A stretch of DNA of 64,000 nucleotides from Symsagittifera roscoffensis (lineage: Eukaryota; Xenacoelomorpha; Acoela; Convolutidae). The stretch is from positions 8,838,386-8,902,385 of the forward strand of contig NC_087063.1 of NCBI RefSeq assembly GCF_963678635.1, in the 5' to 3' direction. Each line of letters starts with the position of its first letter. Position 1 is the stretch's first letter. Shown in pieces: positions 1-10,721 of the stretch. The translations under genes and the position numbers were made by a program. The notes below the pieces were generated by a model, which saw only the letters and a list, made by a program, of their open reading frames with translations, had not been told where the DNA came from and ran no database searches.

Positions 1-1250
1 ACGTCCTCGTTGCCATCATTCTTTTCTCTGGTGACTTTTTCGTTCACTTCGCATGCTGGCTCTACCAATAGGTACTCTAGTCCCTCCATATTCTGCGGTA
101 CGCACCAGTCTGCCGGAGATGGGACATGAGGTTTCAGATTTTCATAATGCGCTGCTCGTCCCGTATTCAAGCGGTAGAACCGACCCTGCTGGTGTACTTC
201 CGTGATCATGAACGGTCCTCGCCATTTCTTAAGTAGTTTCTTTGTCCCCTTGGGAGGTATAACATTCTGGAACACCCGGACGTATGGGCCCACTGCATAC
301 CTTTTTGCTTGAAGTATCTTCTCATTGTATTTCTTCCGCTGCCTCATTTGTGCTTGCACCGTGTTCCTCCTGCAGAGCTCGTTTAGTTCCTGTTAACTCC
401 TGAAGCTTGAAAAGCTTGAGGCGACGTATTCTATTTCCCCCTTCGTATTCTAGGTAAAAGAATGTTAGGGGCATTGCTCTCTCCTTGCCCGTTAACATCA
501 TGAAGGGACTGATTCCTGTTGTCGAGTGTTGCGTGCTGTTGTACGCCCCTACCTCTTGCGGCAGATTTTTATTCCAGTCTGTCATGTATCTCGAGCAATA
601 TACCCTCAGCTTGTTCACCAACGTTCTGTTCTGTCTCTCCACTAACCCGTTAGTCTGAGGATGGTAAGTCGTTGAGTGCGCTTGAGCAATTTGTGATCTC
701 TTCATCACTTCTTTTGTCAGTTCACCCACGAAGGCTTTCCCATTTTCCGACTGAAATGTCATCGGACAACCATATCGTGATATCCAATGTGTTATCAAGT
801 GGTCACAAGTCTCCTCCGCTGAGGTTGTTTGACAGGGTACCGCTTCTTCCAACTTCGTAAAGTGGTCTATTATGACCAGTATCTGGTTATATCCCGACTC
901 TGTCATGCAGATCTTCTGATGGTCATTCTGCACAACCTCGTTGAATTCCGAGCTCTCAACGGACTTGAACGGGAAATTTATCTTCCTTGGGTCTTTCGCC
1001 TGTAGACATGCCAGACATGCGTTCACCCATCTCTCGCAGGCCTTCTTTAAACCGGCCAATCAAACCTGTGTAGTATTCTCTGTTGTACTTTGTCTATCCC
1101 TGATGCCCCATTTGATCGTGCGATCTGAATAACACCTCCGTCTGGTTTAACTGTGCTAGTATGATGAGGTTGTGCTTGTGTAGTTTCTTCTCCTCATCTT
1201 TTCTCCTGCATGCTACCACCGCATCAGCTGTGTGATAGAGTAAATCTTTT
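1..1250 (-). pseudogene. Gypsy integrase, catalytic core and C-terminal domain (broken)
   Basis: Integrase inserts the retrotransposon cDNA into the genome. The longest open piece is 1059-322, 245 codons. It holds the CxxC half of the HHCC zinc finger (C15, C18), the first catalytic Asp (D46, in a NDHQ context) and the catalytic Glu (E141, in GLVER after HPQTNG). The second catalytic Asp, normally in S-D-N/Q-G, is Glu here (E105, codon 745-747). The His half of the zinc finger is in other frames at about 1,080-1,125, so frameshifts separate it. Past the stop at 322, the translation of 1-320 continues with a GPYVRVF-like motif and a KWRGPF motif, typical of the GPY/F (chromo-like) tail. The gene runs off the window. 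Confidence 0.85.
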
Positions 1251-1252
1251 CT

Positions 1253-2290
1253 CTATTTGTAGAACTGGCTCAAAATCTTGTAGCTGTCTTCTTCCAGATC
1301 CCCCTTCTCTTTGGCTCCCGCCCGGATCCATTTGGAGAGATTGCTTGTCATCTTGTCATTCTTGTGGGCTCGTATCAGATCCGACAGCCTATATCTCGCC
1401 TTGACGTGTTCCTTCAGTGCCATTAATTGACCATTAATTTCTCCGGGAGTGTGGATGTCATCTTTCAGTTTGACGCAAACTATCCTCCTCAAGTCCTTCC
1501 TGTCATCTTCTGGCACCAGGTTTGTTCTGACATTTGAGTTGCATGATAGCTCCCTGAACGGTTTCCTTGATACCGCAATTTTCTCAAGTTCTTCACCTCC
1601 GCGCACCTCCTGCTGATCCAAATTGTACGTTCCTAAGGAGGGATCCGTCTGTAGCTCCTTGTCGCTGTGCCTCATCTTCTCTTCTGCCAATATCATGCAT
1701 AGACTATTTTGGTCATTGCTGCTCTTTTCTGATTCTTCATCCCATTCTTCACACTCCCCGGACATATATTTTTTTTCAGCATCTTCCTCTGCAGTGGCCC
1801 ACTCTCCGGACTCTTGACTCAGACCAAGGCTTTCATCCTCCTCCTTGAATGCCACCTTCTTCTTCCTAACCATAGTCCGCTCAAGTATGTCCTCAGGGAT
1901 TCTTTCAACCAATGACTGCACGACTTCTTTTCCATCAGGTTTCTTTTCTTTCAAGGAGTCCTCGCTACCATCCGCATCATTCCTTCTCAATATCGTGACG
2001 TCTGGTTCCTCTTTACTCTTTTCTTTGACCACGGGCTTATCGTCTGCCAGCTTCTCGAGAAATCTCCTCAAGTCATCACCTATCTCTGTCCTTCCTTCCC
2101 GTTTCCACTTGATTGAGGTCATAGCCTTTTGCCTTTAGTGTCTCCTTCACAATTTTCGACTTGAGCATTAACTCCATTGGCATCCCCTGGGTTCTTTTCA
2201 AGATAGTTTTCTCTGGACGCTCCTTTGGTAATTCGGGGTGATCTTCTATAGGTTTGCCAGACTTGGCGAGCCATCTCTTGAGTGGAAGAC
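1253..2290 (-). pseudogene. Acidic linker of gypsy pol between RNase H and integrase
   Basis: A 289-codon open stretch (2122-1253) lies between RNase H and integrase on the same strand. It is rich in Glu, Lys, Asp and Ser with no recognised domain. Its last 50 residues (RYRLSDLIRAHKND and so on) look like the helical region that normally precedes the integrase zinc finger. The codons between 2,290 and 2,122 read as a basic KRWLAKSGKP-type stretch continuing the RNase H tail. I infer it is the variable tether region of pol. It could instead be an inserted extra domain. Confidence 0.55.
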
Positions 2291-2308
2291 TATCATACGT
2301 TCATACGA

Positions 2309-2952
2309 CTATCGAATATCTATGAAGGAGAAGCCATCTTTGATTTCTGGCCTGTCTGCCTCCCTCTGTTCCTGTCTCTCGTAGAACTCCGTCTTCTTAC
2401 TCAAAATATCGGCATTTAAATGTTTGTCTCTCGTCCTATGCTCAATTATCATGTTGTATCCATCCAGGCGAACTATCCATATCCCAATGTAGCTCTGATC
2501 CATTGAGTACGTTTTCAACCAGCTGAGTGCCCTGTTGTCGACTCGTAACTTAAACGGCTCGCTACCTAGGTATGCCCTGTATTTTTCGACAAAGGTGACC
2601 ACCGCGAACATTTCTGCTTTAGGCGCCCCGTACTTCATCTCAAGACTTTACTCCCGTATGCTATCGGTCTCAAGACTGTCTTCCCGTTCCATTCCTGCTC
2701 TTGATGTAGAATGCCAGAAATCGCTACTACCGACGCATCCATGTCCAGCACGTACATTCCTTTTTCCGTTGACATCTCTAGCACCGGTGCTTCACACAAC
2801 TCCTTCTTCTTTCTCTGGGATGACTCCTCTGCTGCATTGTTCCACGTGATTTTCTTGCCTTTGTGTCTCATCAGTTGTTGCATCGGGTACACTTTGTCCG
2901 CATAGCACTTAATGAATTTCCTAAAATAGTTCGTTAAACCCAAGAAGCTCAT
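2309..2952 (-). pseudogene. Gypsy RNase H domain
   Basis: Two adjoining open pieces (2952-2635 and 2638-2309) in different frames encode RNase H, which degrades the RNA strand of the RNA:DNA hybrid. The first begins with the RT-connection signature FLGLTNYFRKFI and has the first catalytic Asp in a LDMDASVVAISG motif. The second carries the Glu context (KYGAPKAEMFAVV), the TDxxA-like region mutated to RVDNRALSWL, and the terminal HLNADILSKK (normally HxNADALSR). A short frameshift at about 2,635 breaks the domain. Confidence 0.85.
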
Positions 2953-2979
2953 CAGTTGATGTTCCGTTTTCGGTGATTT

Positions 2980-3831
2980 TCAGGTCAGAACCGCTTCTAC
3001 TGCATCTGGGTCTGGTCTGATGCCATGTCTATCAACCATCCTCCCCAGGTATTTAATCGAGTCATTGAGTATTTCGCACTTTGATAGCTTGCATTTTAGT
3101 CCCGATCTCTTCATGCAGGCGAACACTTCTTTTAGTCGCTCGATGTGGTCTTCTAGTGTTGGTGTTGCTATTACCACGTCGTCCACGTAGCACATTACCA
3201 GTTTGCCGTATTTCTTCGTTACACCTATCAAAGCGTGTGCCACCAATCGTTGAAACGTAGCCGTGGCGTTGCAAAGACCAAAGAGCATCTTTTTCCTATT
3301 GAAACAGCCCAGCTCGCAGACAACCCCTGTTTTGTCCCTGTCCTGCTTCCTCAGTTGGACTTGCCAAAAAACTGATCCTAAATCAAGCGTCGTAAACAAT
3401 TTTGCGTCCCCTAACTTCGAGAGGCTCTCATCAATCCTAGGTATGGGATAGGCATCCTTCACCGTGACGGAGTTCAGATACCGAAAGTTGCAACAAAACC
3501 TCAATTGGTCGCCTTTCTTCTTAGCCATCACTACTCCACACTCCCACGGTGATTTAGATGGTTTTATTATATCATACTCTAGTAATGTCTCTATTTCTTA
3601 TCTACATACATCCGATTTGTGTGGGGTCATACGTCTCGCCCCCTCCCTGTGCGGTACCGCCGACTCTTCAAGCTCTATTTCATCTCCAACAAAATTACAA
3701 CATCCAATGTCTGCCTTATGTTTCAAAAAAACGTCCTCATTCCGCTCTAGTACGTCCTTGATGGCTTCGAGCTGTTCGTCCGTTAACTTGCCCCTCAAGT
3801 GCTCTCTTTCTGGTAACACCGGTTGATCCAT
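2980..3831 (-). pseudogene. Gypsy reverse transcriptase
   Basis: RT copies the element RNA into cDNA. The main piece (3531-2980, 183 codons) has the fingers and palm motifs in order: RFCCNFRYLNSVT, IPRIDESL, FTTLDLGSVFWQV (catalytic Asp of motif A), LFGLCNATATFQRL, the CYVDDVVI motif C with both catalytic Asp, and YLGRMVDRHGI. The N-terminal part (3831-3598, 77 codons) is a separate open piece with the PHREGARRM motif. The two are separated by stop or frame damage near 3,560-3,600. The active-site residues remain, but the frame breaks make it a pseudogene. Confidence 0.9.
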
Positions 3832-4069
3832 TTCTTTTTTTCTTTAGTGTGGGTCTTTCCGGGAAATTTGAACAGCTCGAAAGTCCATCGTCTGTCTCTG
3901 ACTTAAGTGATTTCACAAGACCTGATGTATCTTTTAATTTCTTTAATCTTCTCAAGATACAAATCTTGTCCCTATGATTGGGACAATCAAGAACATCATT
4001 CTCTTTTACATTTTTAGTCATTTCATATCGAGTTTTCACGGGTAAAGCGTATTCCAGTTTCCTTCCCCT
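3737..4069 (-). other. Decayed linker between gypsy protease and RT
   Basis: A 100-codon open piece (4039-3737) overlaps the RT N-terminus in another frame. It has no domain I recognise and is lysine-rich. It is probably the PR-RT spacer read across frame damage. Confidence 0.4.
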
Positions 4070-4873
4070 CTAAATTGTGATGGGTATGTCAAGAGTATTC
4101 AACAAAACACTGACGCAGAGACCGCTCTTGGTTATTGAGAAGGATCTTTTTAAGACAGCAGCACTTTGACTATTTGGATTTGTGACTATGCATACTTGCT
4201 TGCTGTCACTTAGTTCTTTATAATTTTTCATCCGCAAGCTTAGAATTGCCGCTTCGTTCGCTTTCAGCCTCACCCTCTTACTCAAGGATACCGATGTTTT
4301 ATTCTCATTCGCCATTATTAAATTTTTCGGTTTAATTATGTACTTCTTTTCCGGATTCCGAATCCTGAATATGGCATTGTTTAGATCAATTGTTACGTCG
4401 AAATTTCTGATGATGTCTCTGCCTAAAATGAATTGGTCAGACTCATCTAGGTTTTCCACCACAAGAAAGTTCATCCACAGGTTGCGTTCCCCCAAGTTTA
4501 GGGCTATTATTGGTGTCCTGCCTAGTACCCGCAGTGCCCCTTTGTTTGCAGCTGACAGCCGAATTCTTGTGTCTATCGAATCGTCTTTCTCGAAGCCCAT
4601 TCGCTCCCAAGTTTTGATTGGTATAACGCTCAAGACCGCTCCCGTGTCCAGTAACCCGCGTAACTGAGTCCTCTTGACACTTATGTCAAGCACGTGTGCC
4701 GATACGTCCACTTCTGTACCGATATGCATTGCATCCTCTTGCAACATGGCGCAGTGTCCAATCGATCTCATTTTCAGTTCTTCCCTGCCCACGTAGATCT
4801 GTCCGGCTAGGTCTTCGTCACATGTTATGATGGTCTTCGTGTAGATGTTTATTCCATCTATATTTAACATCAC
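4070..4873 (-). pseudogene. Gypsy aspartic protease
   Basis: The 267-codon open stretch encodes the retrotransposon protease that cleaves the polyprotein. The catalytic motif is LLDTGAVLSVIP, followed about 75 residues later by the closing FILGRDIIRNF motif, in the standard arrangement for a pepsin-like retroviral protease monomer. It is preceded by an in-frame TAG (4874-4876) that separates it from the gag-side linker in the same frame, so this stop is probably a later mutation. The catalytic triplet is intact. Confidence 0.87.
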
Positions 4874-5284
4874 CTAATGTGGACCGTAGGCCTCCGTGTA
4901 TCTATTTTCGACGCGGACTGACTTGCTGCCACCTCTTGTGAGTAGTGCCCTCAAAGCTCTAGAAGTTGTCTGCGGACTTATTGCACTTAAGTAATCTGCA
5001 TACACATCAATGTGCATTGTCGTCTGATTGCTTGGTTCACTCAGGTTTCTCGTTACTTCGTGGCCGCCCACAGTGATTATCGACATTATTCTGGCTCCAA
5101 TTTTTGTTATGCCGAATGGCTTTCCCGTCACCGTTTTTAGAATGTTACAATTTCCACTCCTCGTCGCTCCCACTTCGGCTTCTGGCTTTGGCACCGATCT
5201 ACTCAATGTCTCATTTAACTTCTGCCTTTCAATCTCCTGCTTTAGTCGTTGCACGACCTCTTTCGTTGCTAGGTCTTGTTTCAC
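4874..5284 (-). pseudogene. Gag-protease linker
   Basis: A 136-codon open stretch in the same frame as the protease. It starts with a charged helical segment (KEVVQRLKQEIERQKL) and has no recognised domain. It connects the nucleocapsid tail (different frame, ending at 5,305) to the protease, so a frame change, possibly the original gag/pol frameshift, lies at about 5,285-5,305. Confidence 0.5.
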
Positions 5285-5304
5285 TTTGTTGATAGCCTCC
5301 GCAG

Positions 5305-7081
5305 CTATAGTTTATAGTTCTCATAGTTTATTTCTACAGACTTCATGGCGTCTGCTTCTATGGCATTTTTGACTGGCGCTACAGCCTTCACCGTTTTTGT
5401 CGGTAGTTCCGCGCTCGGTGCCTCCGAGTTTTTGCGTCGAATTCGGCTTGCCTGTTCCTCGTGTTTTGTACCACCGCCAGCGCTAGCTTGTGTTTGGGGT
5501 GACTTTGGTTCTTCACTGCTTCCCAAAACAACGGACAATCCATCCTGAAGTGGCCTTCTTGATTGCAGAAGAAGCATCTTGCACATATTTTGATGATCAA
5601 GCCACTATAAAACTCATGTTCATCCGTCTGGCTCATATCTTCCTCATCCGGCGCATATCCCAGACTCTTTGTGCCTTATTTGTACGTCGTGCAATCCGCC
5701 ACGTGATGATCCGCTGATCCGCAATTTGCGCATGACCTACGTTTGTCCATATCATCTCTAGGCTTGTACCACGACGACCTCTGTGGTTGACTTCCTCCCT
5801 GCATGTTTCTATTTTCTAAGTAGGGATACTTCTTCGGTTTCATTAACATATACTCCCTTGACTTTTGTCTGATCTCCTCTGGAGTTGGTGCAGTATCTTT
5901 CGACAGTGTATAGTATGTTGCTAACATTGTTCTCAAGTCGTCACTTTTTACCCCATCGATAAACTTCGAGGCGATGCTGAAGTTCCTCCTATTTGTTGAT
6001 TCTTCAGGATCACTCCTTCTTCTCAAGCTCTCAAGATCATCCACGAACCGATCGATTGATTCATCGTCCCTCTGTCTTCTCTTTTCAAATCTCATCATAG
6101 CTTGGTGGCCCTTCATTCCTGATCCGAATCGGTTTAACAATATCTCGAAGATCTTGTCCGCAGTATCACGTTCCTCTTCCTTCTTTGCAACTACACATTT
6201 TAACGCTGTGCCCTCTAAGTTGCTTAGTATAGCCGTGCAGGCCTGCCTCTCGTCATTCAAGTTGTCTTGTTCCAAATGTAGTCTCATGACTTCTACCCAT
6301 GTGTCGATGCATCCATCTGAGTCGTCTTTATTTCCCTATGGTTTCTTGAAGGTTTTCTTGGATTTGCCACCTCCTCTTCCACTCGAATCAGTATTCCTTG
6401 TAGCGAAGGCTTCCATTGTCCTATTCATCATTTCACAGGTGTTAGCCCACGTCATGTCATCGGGCCCTACATTGTTGCTCGTTGTGGAATCCCCTGGACC
6501 ATTTGTCGTATATGATGTTCCACTCTTCATAATTGTCTTGGCCCCCCTGGTCCTCTGCTCGCTGCATCCCGGGGTAACGGTGTAGACTCCCGCTTGTTCC
6601 GTTGTGGTTCCACAAAATCGACTCTGTTGCCTTGCGGTTTTGTCTGTTGCCAGCTTGTCTTGTGCTGTAGAGCTTCTCAAGAGAGCCTCTAGTTTGGACT
6701 GTATGGCACATGAACTTTCACCCTGGTCTTTGCTCATTGTGTCTATTCTCGTTTCCAGACCCCATAATTTGTTGTTCACCGTGTCATATGGTTGCTTCAT
6801 TTCTTGCATGTCATTTTTGATATCTTTCTCGCGCTCCTTATCGGTAGCCTCTACCTTGTCTGACAACTGCTGTAGCTTTTCCTCCGTCGCCCTCGCCAGT
6901 TTGAAGTAATTGTCTATGTTCTCATTTTTGTTGTATCGTATTTCGTTTTTTTGGTACTTGTCTATATTCTTCACTGCATTTCATTTTTTTGCCTCAAATC
7001 GTCCAACCTCGCCATCAAATCGTCCATCTCGAGAGGTTGTTTTTTCGTGGTTAGCTGTTGCCCCATGTTTGATTTGCTCAT
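5305..7081 (-). pseudogene. Gypsy gag (coiled coil, capsid, two CCHC zinc knuckles), broken by stops
   Basis: Gag packages element RNA. The likely start is the ATG at 7081-7079, giving a short MSKSNMGQQ-type N-terminus that shifts frame near 6,975. The next open piece (6974-6336, 212 codons) has a heptad-rich coiled coil (KLARATEEKLQQLSDKVEA) and a Ser/Thr/Gly-rich tail. After an in-frame TAG (6336-6338) the same frame continues as the capsid-like segment (6287-5676), ending in knuckle 1, CANCGSADHHVADC. After an in-frame TAA (5676-5678) the same frame reaches knuckle 2, CFFCNQEGHFRMDC (about 5,570-5,530). Both knuckles keep C-x2-C-x4-H-x4-C spacing. Confidence 0.85.
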
Positions 7082-7082
7082 C

Positions 7083-7444
7083 GTTTTGAATGGCCTCTGT
7101 TGTGATTGTGGAAACTGTTCCAAACGTTTTGCCTTTTAGGCTTTTGGTTGTACCTCCTCTTTATCTCTTGGTTTCATTCCGACCATCATGAATGACGTTC
7201 TTTTTCCTTGAGAATCATCTTTTATTGATTCCGGCGTATTGCTTGTTGTGTCCTCCACAGTGTCAATTGGCGAGTTGCTTTCTCGTTACTTTTTGATCCG
7301 ACGGAATTGCTTTCCATTGCGACGAACTATGATTTGCCTTTGACTCTAGAACTCTTTTTTCTGCTATCGGTGATGATTTTTATTTACAATTTTCTATATT
7401 TACGGTATTAAAATTTACAAAATTCTATTCTAAGGATAAAAATT
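7083..7444 (-). other. Gypsy 5' leader, gag-proximal part
   Basis: Non-coding stretch between the gag start and the 21-bp repeat array, on the element's sense strand. I see no domain. It would be the untranslated leader of the element RNA. Confidence 0.45.
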
Positions 7445-7529
7445 CTAAAAAGTTTTCCTAGTTCTCCTAAGAAAAATTCTTTCAATACGTGATCTTAATA
7501 GAGCAGATTTCTTGTGGTTTAATTGTTGG

Positions 7530-8260
7530 GATGTTCCACACGTTTGTTGGGATGTTCCACACTGGGATGTTCCACACTGTCCCAAGATGTTGGGATGTTC
7601 CACACTGTTGGGATGTTCCACACTGTTGGGATGTTCGACACTGTCCCAAGACCTATCACTCAAGTGTTGGGTTACCTCGCACTGTCGCAAGACCCTTTTC
7701 GCTCTAGTGTTGGGACACTTCGTACTGTCCCAAGACTTTTCCGTACTGTCCCAAGACTTCTTCGTACTGTCCCGAGACTTTTCGGCACTGTCCCAAGACT
7801 TTTCTGTTCTGTCGCAAGAATTTTCTGTACCGTCCCAAGACTTTTCGTTACTGTCCCAAGACTTTTCGGCACTGTCCCAAGACTTTTCGCCACTTCCCAA
7901 GACTTCCGCACTGTCCCAAGACTTTTTGGTACTGTCCCAAGACTTTTCGATACTGTCCCAAGACTTCTTGGTACCGTCCCAAGACTTTTCCGCACTGTCC
8001 CAAGACTTATTGGTCCTGTCCCAAGACTTTTCGGTACTGTTCCAAGACTTCTTGGTACCGTCCCAAGACTTTCTCGTACTGTCCCAAGACTTTTCGGCAC
8101 TGTCCCAAGACTTTTCCGTACTGTCCCAAGACCTCTTCGTACTGTCCCAAGACTTCGTGGTAACGTCCCGAGACTTTGCCACTCAAGTGTTGGGACACTT
8201 TCCACTGTCCCAAGACCCCTTCTCTCCTAGTGTTGGGACAATCGGATCTCTTCTTCTTCG
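7530..8260. repeat. 21-bp minisatellite in the gypsy leader
   Basis: About 30 tandem variants of a 21-bp unit with core gtcccaagacttttcg and the spacer ACT. The left end (7,530-7,650) has a related sub-block built on tgttgggatgttccacac. Because 21 is a multiple of 3, several frames on both strands stay open for 170-260 codons, giving seven-residue repeats such as KSWDSTE (minus) or TVPRLFR (plus). I read these as by-products of the array rather than genes. Inverted words gtcccaa and ttgggac alternate at the array edges, so the transcript could form hairpins. The array lies between the primer-binding site and gag. Confidence 0.93.
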
Positions 8261-8284
8261 TTGTTGGGACTCTTTAACCACTAT

Positions 8285-8295
8285 TCCTGGTACCA
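8285..8295 (-). promoter_or_regulatory. Putative primer-binding site for tRNA-Leu(UAA)
   Basis: On the + strand, tcctggtacca equals the 3' end of animal tRNA-Leu(UAA) plus CCA as I remember it, so the element sense strand can pair with 11 nt of that tRNA to prime minus-strand cDNA. It sits upstream of the leader and gag, as required. The inferred LTR end (TG on the + strand at 8,301) is 5 bp away. Confidence 0.6.
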
Positions 8296-8300
8296 CCACT

Positions 8301-9398
8301 TGAGCTCTAATATAGAAATTTCCCTAAAACCCAACCTTACTGGCCAAAAGTTTCAATTACTAACCCCCCTGTATTTATCTCCTTTTATTAATCTGATGCA
8401 AGTTGAAACCCAACTTGTTCGCAGGTGTCTTGTGATCACCTGTTTGTTCAAAACCGATAAAATTAGTACCAAAAACGTAAAAACTTAAACGAGAAAAAAA
8501 TGATAAAAACAGAGAGATGAACCCGCCTAAAATTCAAAGGTGACCAATGTCGTCTTTTCGTGAAGAAAAAATGTCTGGTACTTGATTGTCATGCGTTTTC
8601 CTCTCCCCTACTAACGTTCTCATGGGGTATTTTTCTTCTGGGTTACAAAAACTGTCTATTTCCTTTCCCCCCACCCGATCCGACCAGGGTACCTACCTTA
8701 ATTCGATCTTAAATTTGGATGTCCTTGCTTTGTAATTCACTCGTGTAAGAGTAAAATGTAACTAGATCGAAGATATCGATTGATTAATTACTGTAACGTG
8801 TCCCCCCTTTTTACAATTTGCAACCGCCAACCTCTAACCTAACCAGCTCCCTTCTAACCTCCCGCCTATTTAGCGCCCCTTAAGCTGAAAATTAATTTAA
8901 GCGCTGAGTGCTAAACCTCTTGAGAAAAAACCGTAGAACCTGTTTCCAAGCTCTGCTCAAGTAAAAACGTTCCTCAAAACAGTGGGGTTACGCTTATCCA
9001 ATTTTACACTTATCTCCTATAATGTAATATGGATTCTAACGATACCCGATTGACCAACAAGAACACCCCTGTGTGCCCTCCTCTGGTTGTTCTGATTCCG
9101 TGCTGGTTGTCTTCTTGGCTTGTCCTGCACCTCTCACCGGCACCACTTTCCCACTTGGCTGGTCGCCTGTTCCAGTCAAGTCTCCCCGTGGTCTGTCGAT
9201 TGACCAAACAGAACACCCCTGTGTGCCTTCTCTTTTCGGTCTCGTCGGTGCTGGATGTCTCTTTGTCGTGTCCAGCACTTGTCGGGTTCCCTTCCTGTGA
9301 ACCACTATCCTAGTTGGCTGGTCACCTTTTCCAGTCAAGTCTCCTAGTGGTCCAGCTAAAATGCAAACTATCTGAAAACCCTTGACAACGCCCCACAC
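8301..9398 (-). repeat. Putative 5' LTR of the gypsy element
   Basis: The segment beyond the primer-binding site starts TG on the + strand and has a candidate other end in CA at 9,398. On the sense strand it has an AATAAA word (plus-strand tttatt at about 8,383) and a TATA-like word near 9,015. It contains no ORF of interest. The second LTR is outside the window, so the assignment rests on position only. Confidence 0.4.
9049..9350. repeat. Tandem duplication, unit about 150 bp
   Basis: The block starting gattgaccaacaagaacacc at 9,049 recurs at 9,199 (gattgaccaaacagaacacc), each followed by cccctgtgtgcc and later by a shared ttggctggtc...ccagtcaagtctcc segment. The copies are diverged in the middle. 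If 8,301-9,398 is an LTR, the duplication lies in U3, where repeated enhancer blocks are common. Confidence 0.85.
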
Positions 9399-10721
9399 TC
9401 GGGCACCTTTTTAAATTGCTTAATTGATCGAAACGATCCGTCTTATGAAAACAGTATGGGTATACTATTTAATTAAAATAAATGTTCGATCCAACTAAAC
9501 TAGTATCAAAGTCACTGTCCTTTTTTGTCTTATGGTTTTTGTTCCTTTTTCTATTCTTATATAGTTTTTGTTTCGCTTTTTGTTTTTTTGCCCGTTTTTT
9601 GTCCCCCTAGTTACCCCCTTACTCGGTTAGCTAGGCCTCGTTCGGAGAGCGTACCAGGAATTTTCTCAAGTTTTCTTAAAAAGCTTTCACGGTACAACCG
9701 GAAGGTTTACACGTTCCCGCTGAACCGTACCACCGGTACTCTAGAATTAGCATGTGCCCGGAGCATGTCAAGTGGGTTCGACTCCGTAGTCATGATGTCA
9801 TAAAAACACACAGAAGCGCCATAAAAACACTATGTAACAGTCGCCTACTTAAGTCACATATGAGGTTAAAGAAAAATAGGCCCTATAACCATTGGCTCAA
9901 GAGACAGGGACACTATCTCTTGTGTTTTCTACCTCGAACGGTCGGAGCCAATTCGGTTCACTTGTGACATGAGACTAAAACCCTCGTTACAGCTTAAAGG
10001 TCACTACCAAAATACCCCTTACTCTAGAAAATAAGAAGGTCCCCATTTTTAGGTCTCAAAATACCCAAAATACGCGAACGCCGTTTAAAACAGGGTCGGA
10101 ACATTCCGTTTTGGTTGCTTTTTATTAGACAGTGGAACTTTGATCCATTTCAGATGGATCAACCTAAAACTCTCCTTAACTCAACACAACAATTATGAAA
10201 CACACTCAAGAAAACTAAATTGGTACTCACATACCAGCCCACTCGAGTTTTGGAGTAACTAAATTAATCAGCAACTCTAGCATTAAAGGGAATTAAGTTT
10301 TAACTCAAGAAGTTTGCAATTAATGAATTCCAGCAAAGGAAATGAGTTTTGACTTGAGAGATAAGTTTTGGGGCTGGACCATTGAGAGATCTCGGTTGTC
10401 CACCTTTCCGCCGAAAGTTCACTCTGGTCCACTTCTAATTAATATCTTCTCTTCTCTCAATCGTTATGTCTCCTATTTCAGGATAAGACAGCTCTACTCT
10501 AGTGTGATTTTATGTCTGGAAATTGCCAATAGCATTTTCCCGCTGCTTTCTACCACTTTTCCGCGATTGTTCTGATCTTATTTTTGTGAGATTTTCAGTT
10601 GTCGCGAGAAATTTGAGCATGACATGCTCAATTCGAATTTTTCACGTTGATCGTTTTGCTCAAGGTCAAACTTCCAAATATTACCGACTGGCACATACTC
10701 CCCGGACTCAAGATCGATGTC
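9399..10721. other. AT-rich intergenic stretch
   Basis: No ORF here resembles a protein I know. T- and A-rich sequence with short runs; no terminal repeats or tRNA-like boxes seen. Confidence 0.6.

Larger units (their letters stand above)
1..9398 (-). mobile_element. Decayed Ty3/gypsy LTR retrotransposon (5' end at right, truncated by window at left)
   Basis: Read on the minus strand, this stretch has the Metaviridae order: putative LTR, tRNA primer site, leader, gag with two CCHC knuckles, aspartic protease, RT with a YVDD box, RNase H, an acidic spacer, and integrase with a GPY/F-type tail. Every domain is recognisable, but the reading frame is broken many times. In-frame stops lie at 6336-6338, 5676-5678 and 4874-4876, and there are frame changes near 6,975, 5,300 and 1,060-1,250. 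This copy therefore cannot make a full polyprotein. The 3' LTR would lie left of the window, so LTR identity and age cannot be judged here. The right boundary (9,398) is inferred from a TG...CA-like terminus and is uncertain. Confidence 0.88.

Noticed and set aside
7445-8303. Overlapping ORFs of 177-263 codons on both strands
   Set aside because: They are generated by a 21-bp tandem repeat, which keeps several frames open at once; no non-repeat domain is attached.
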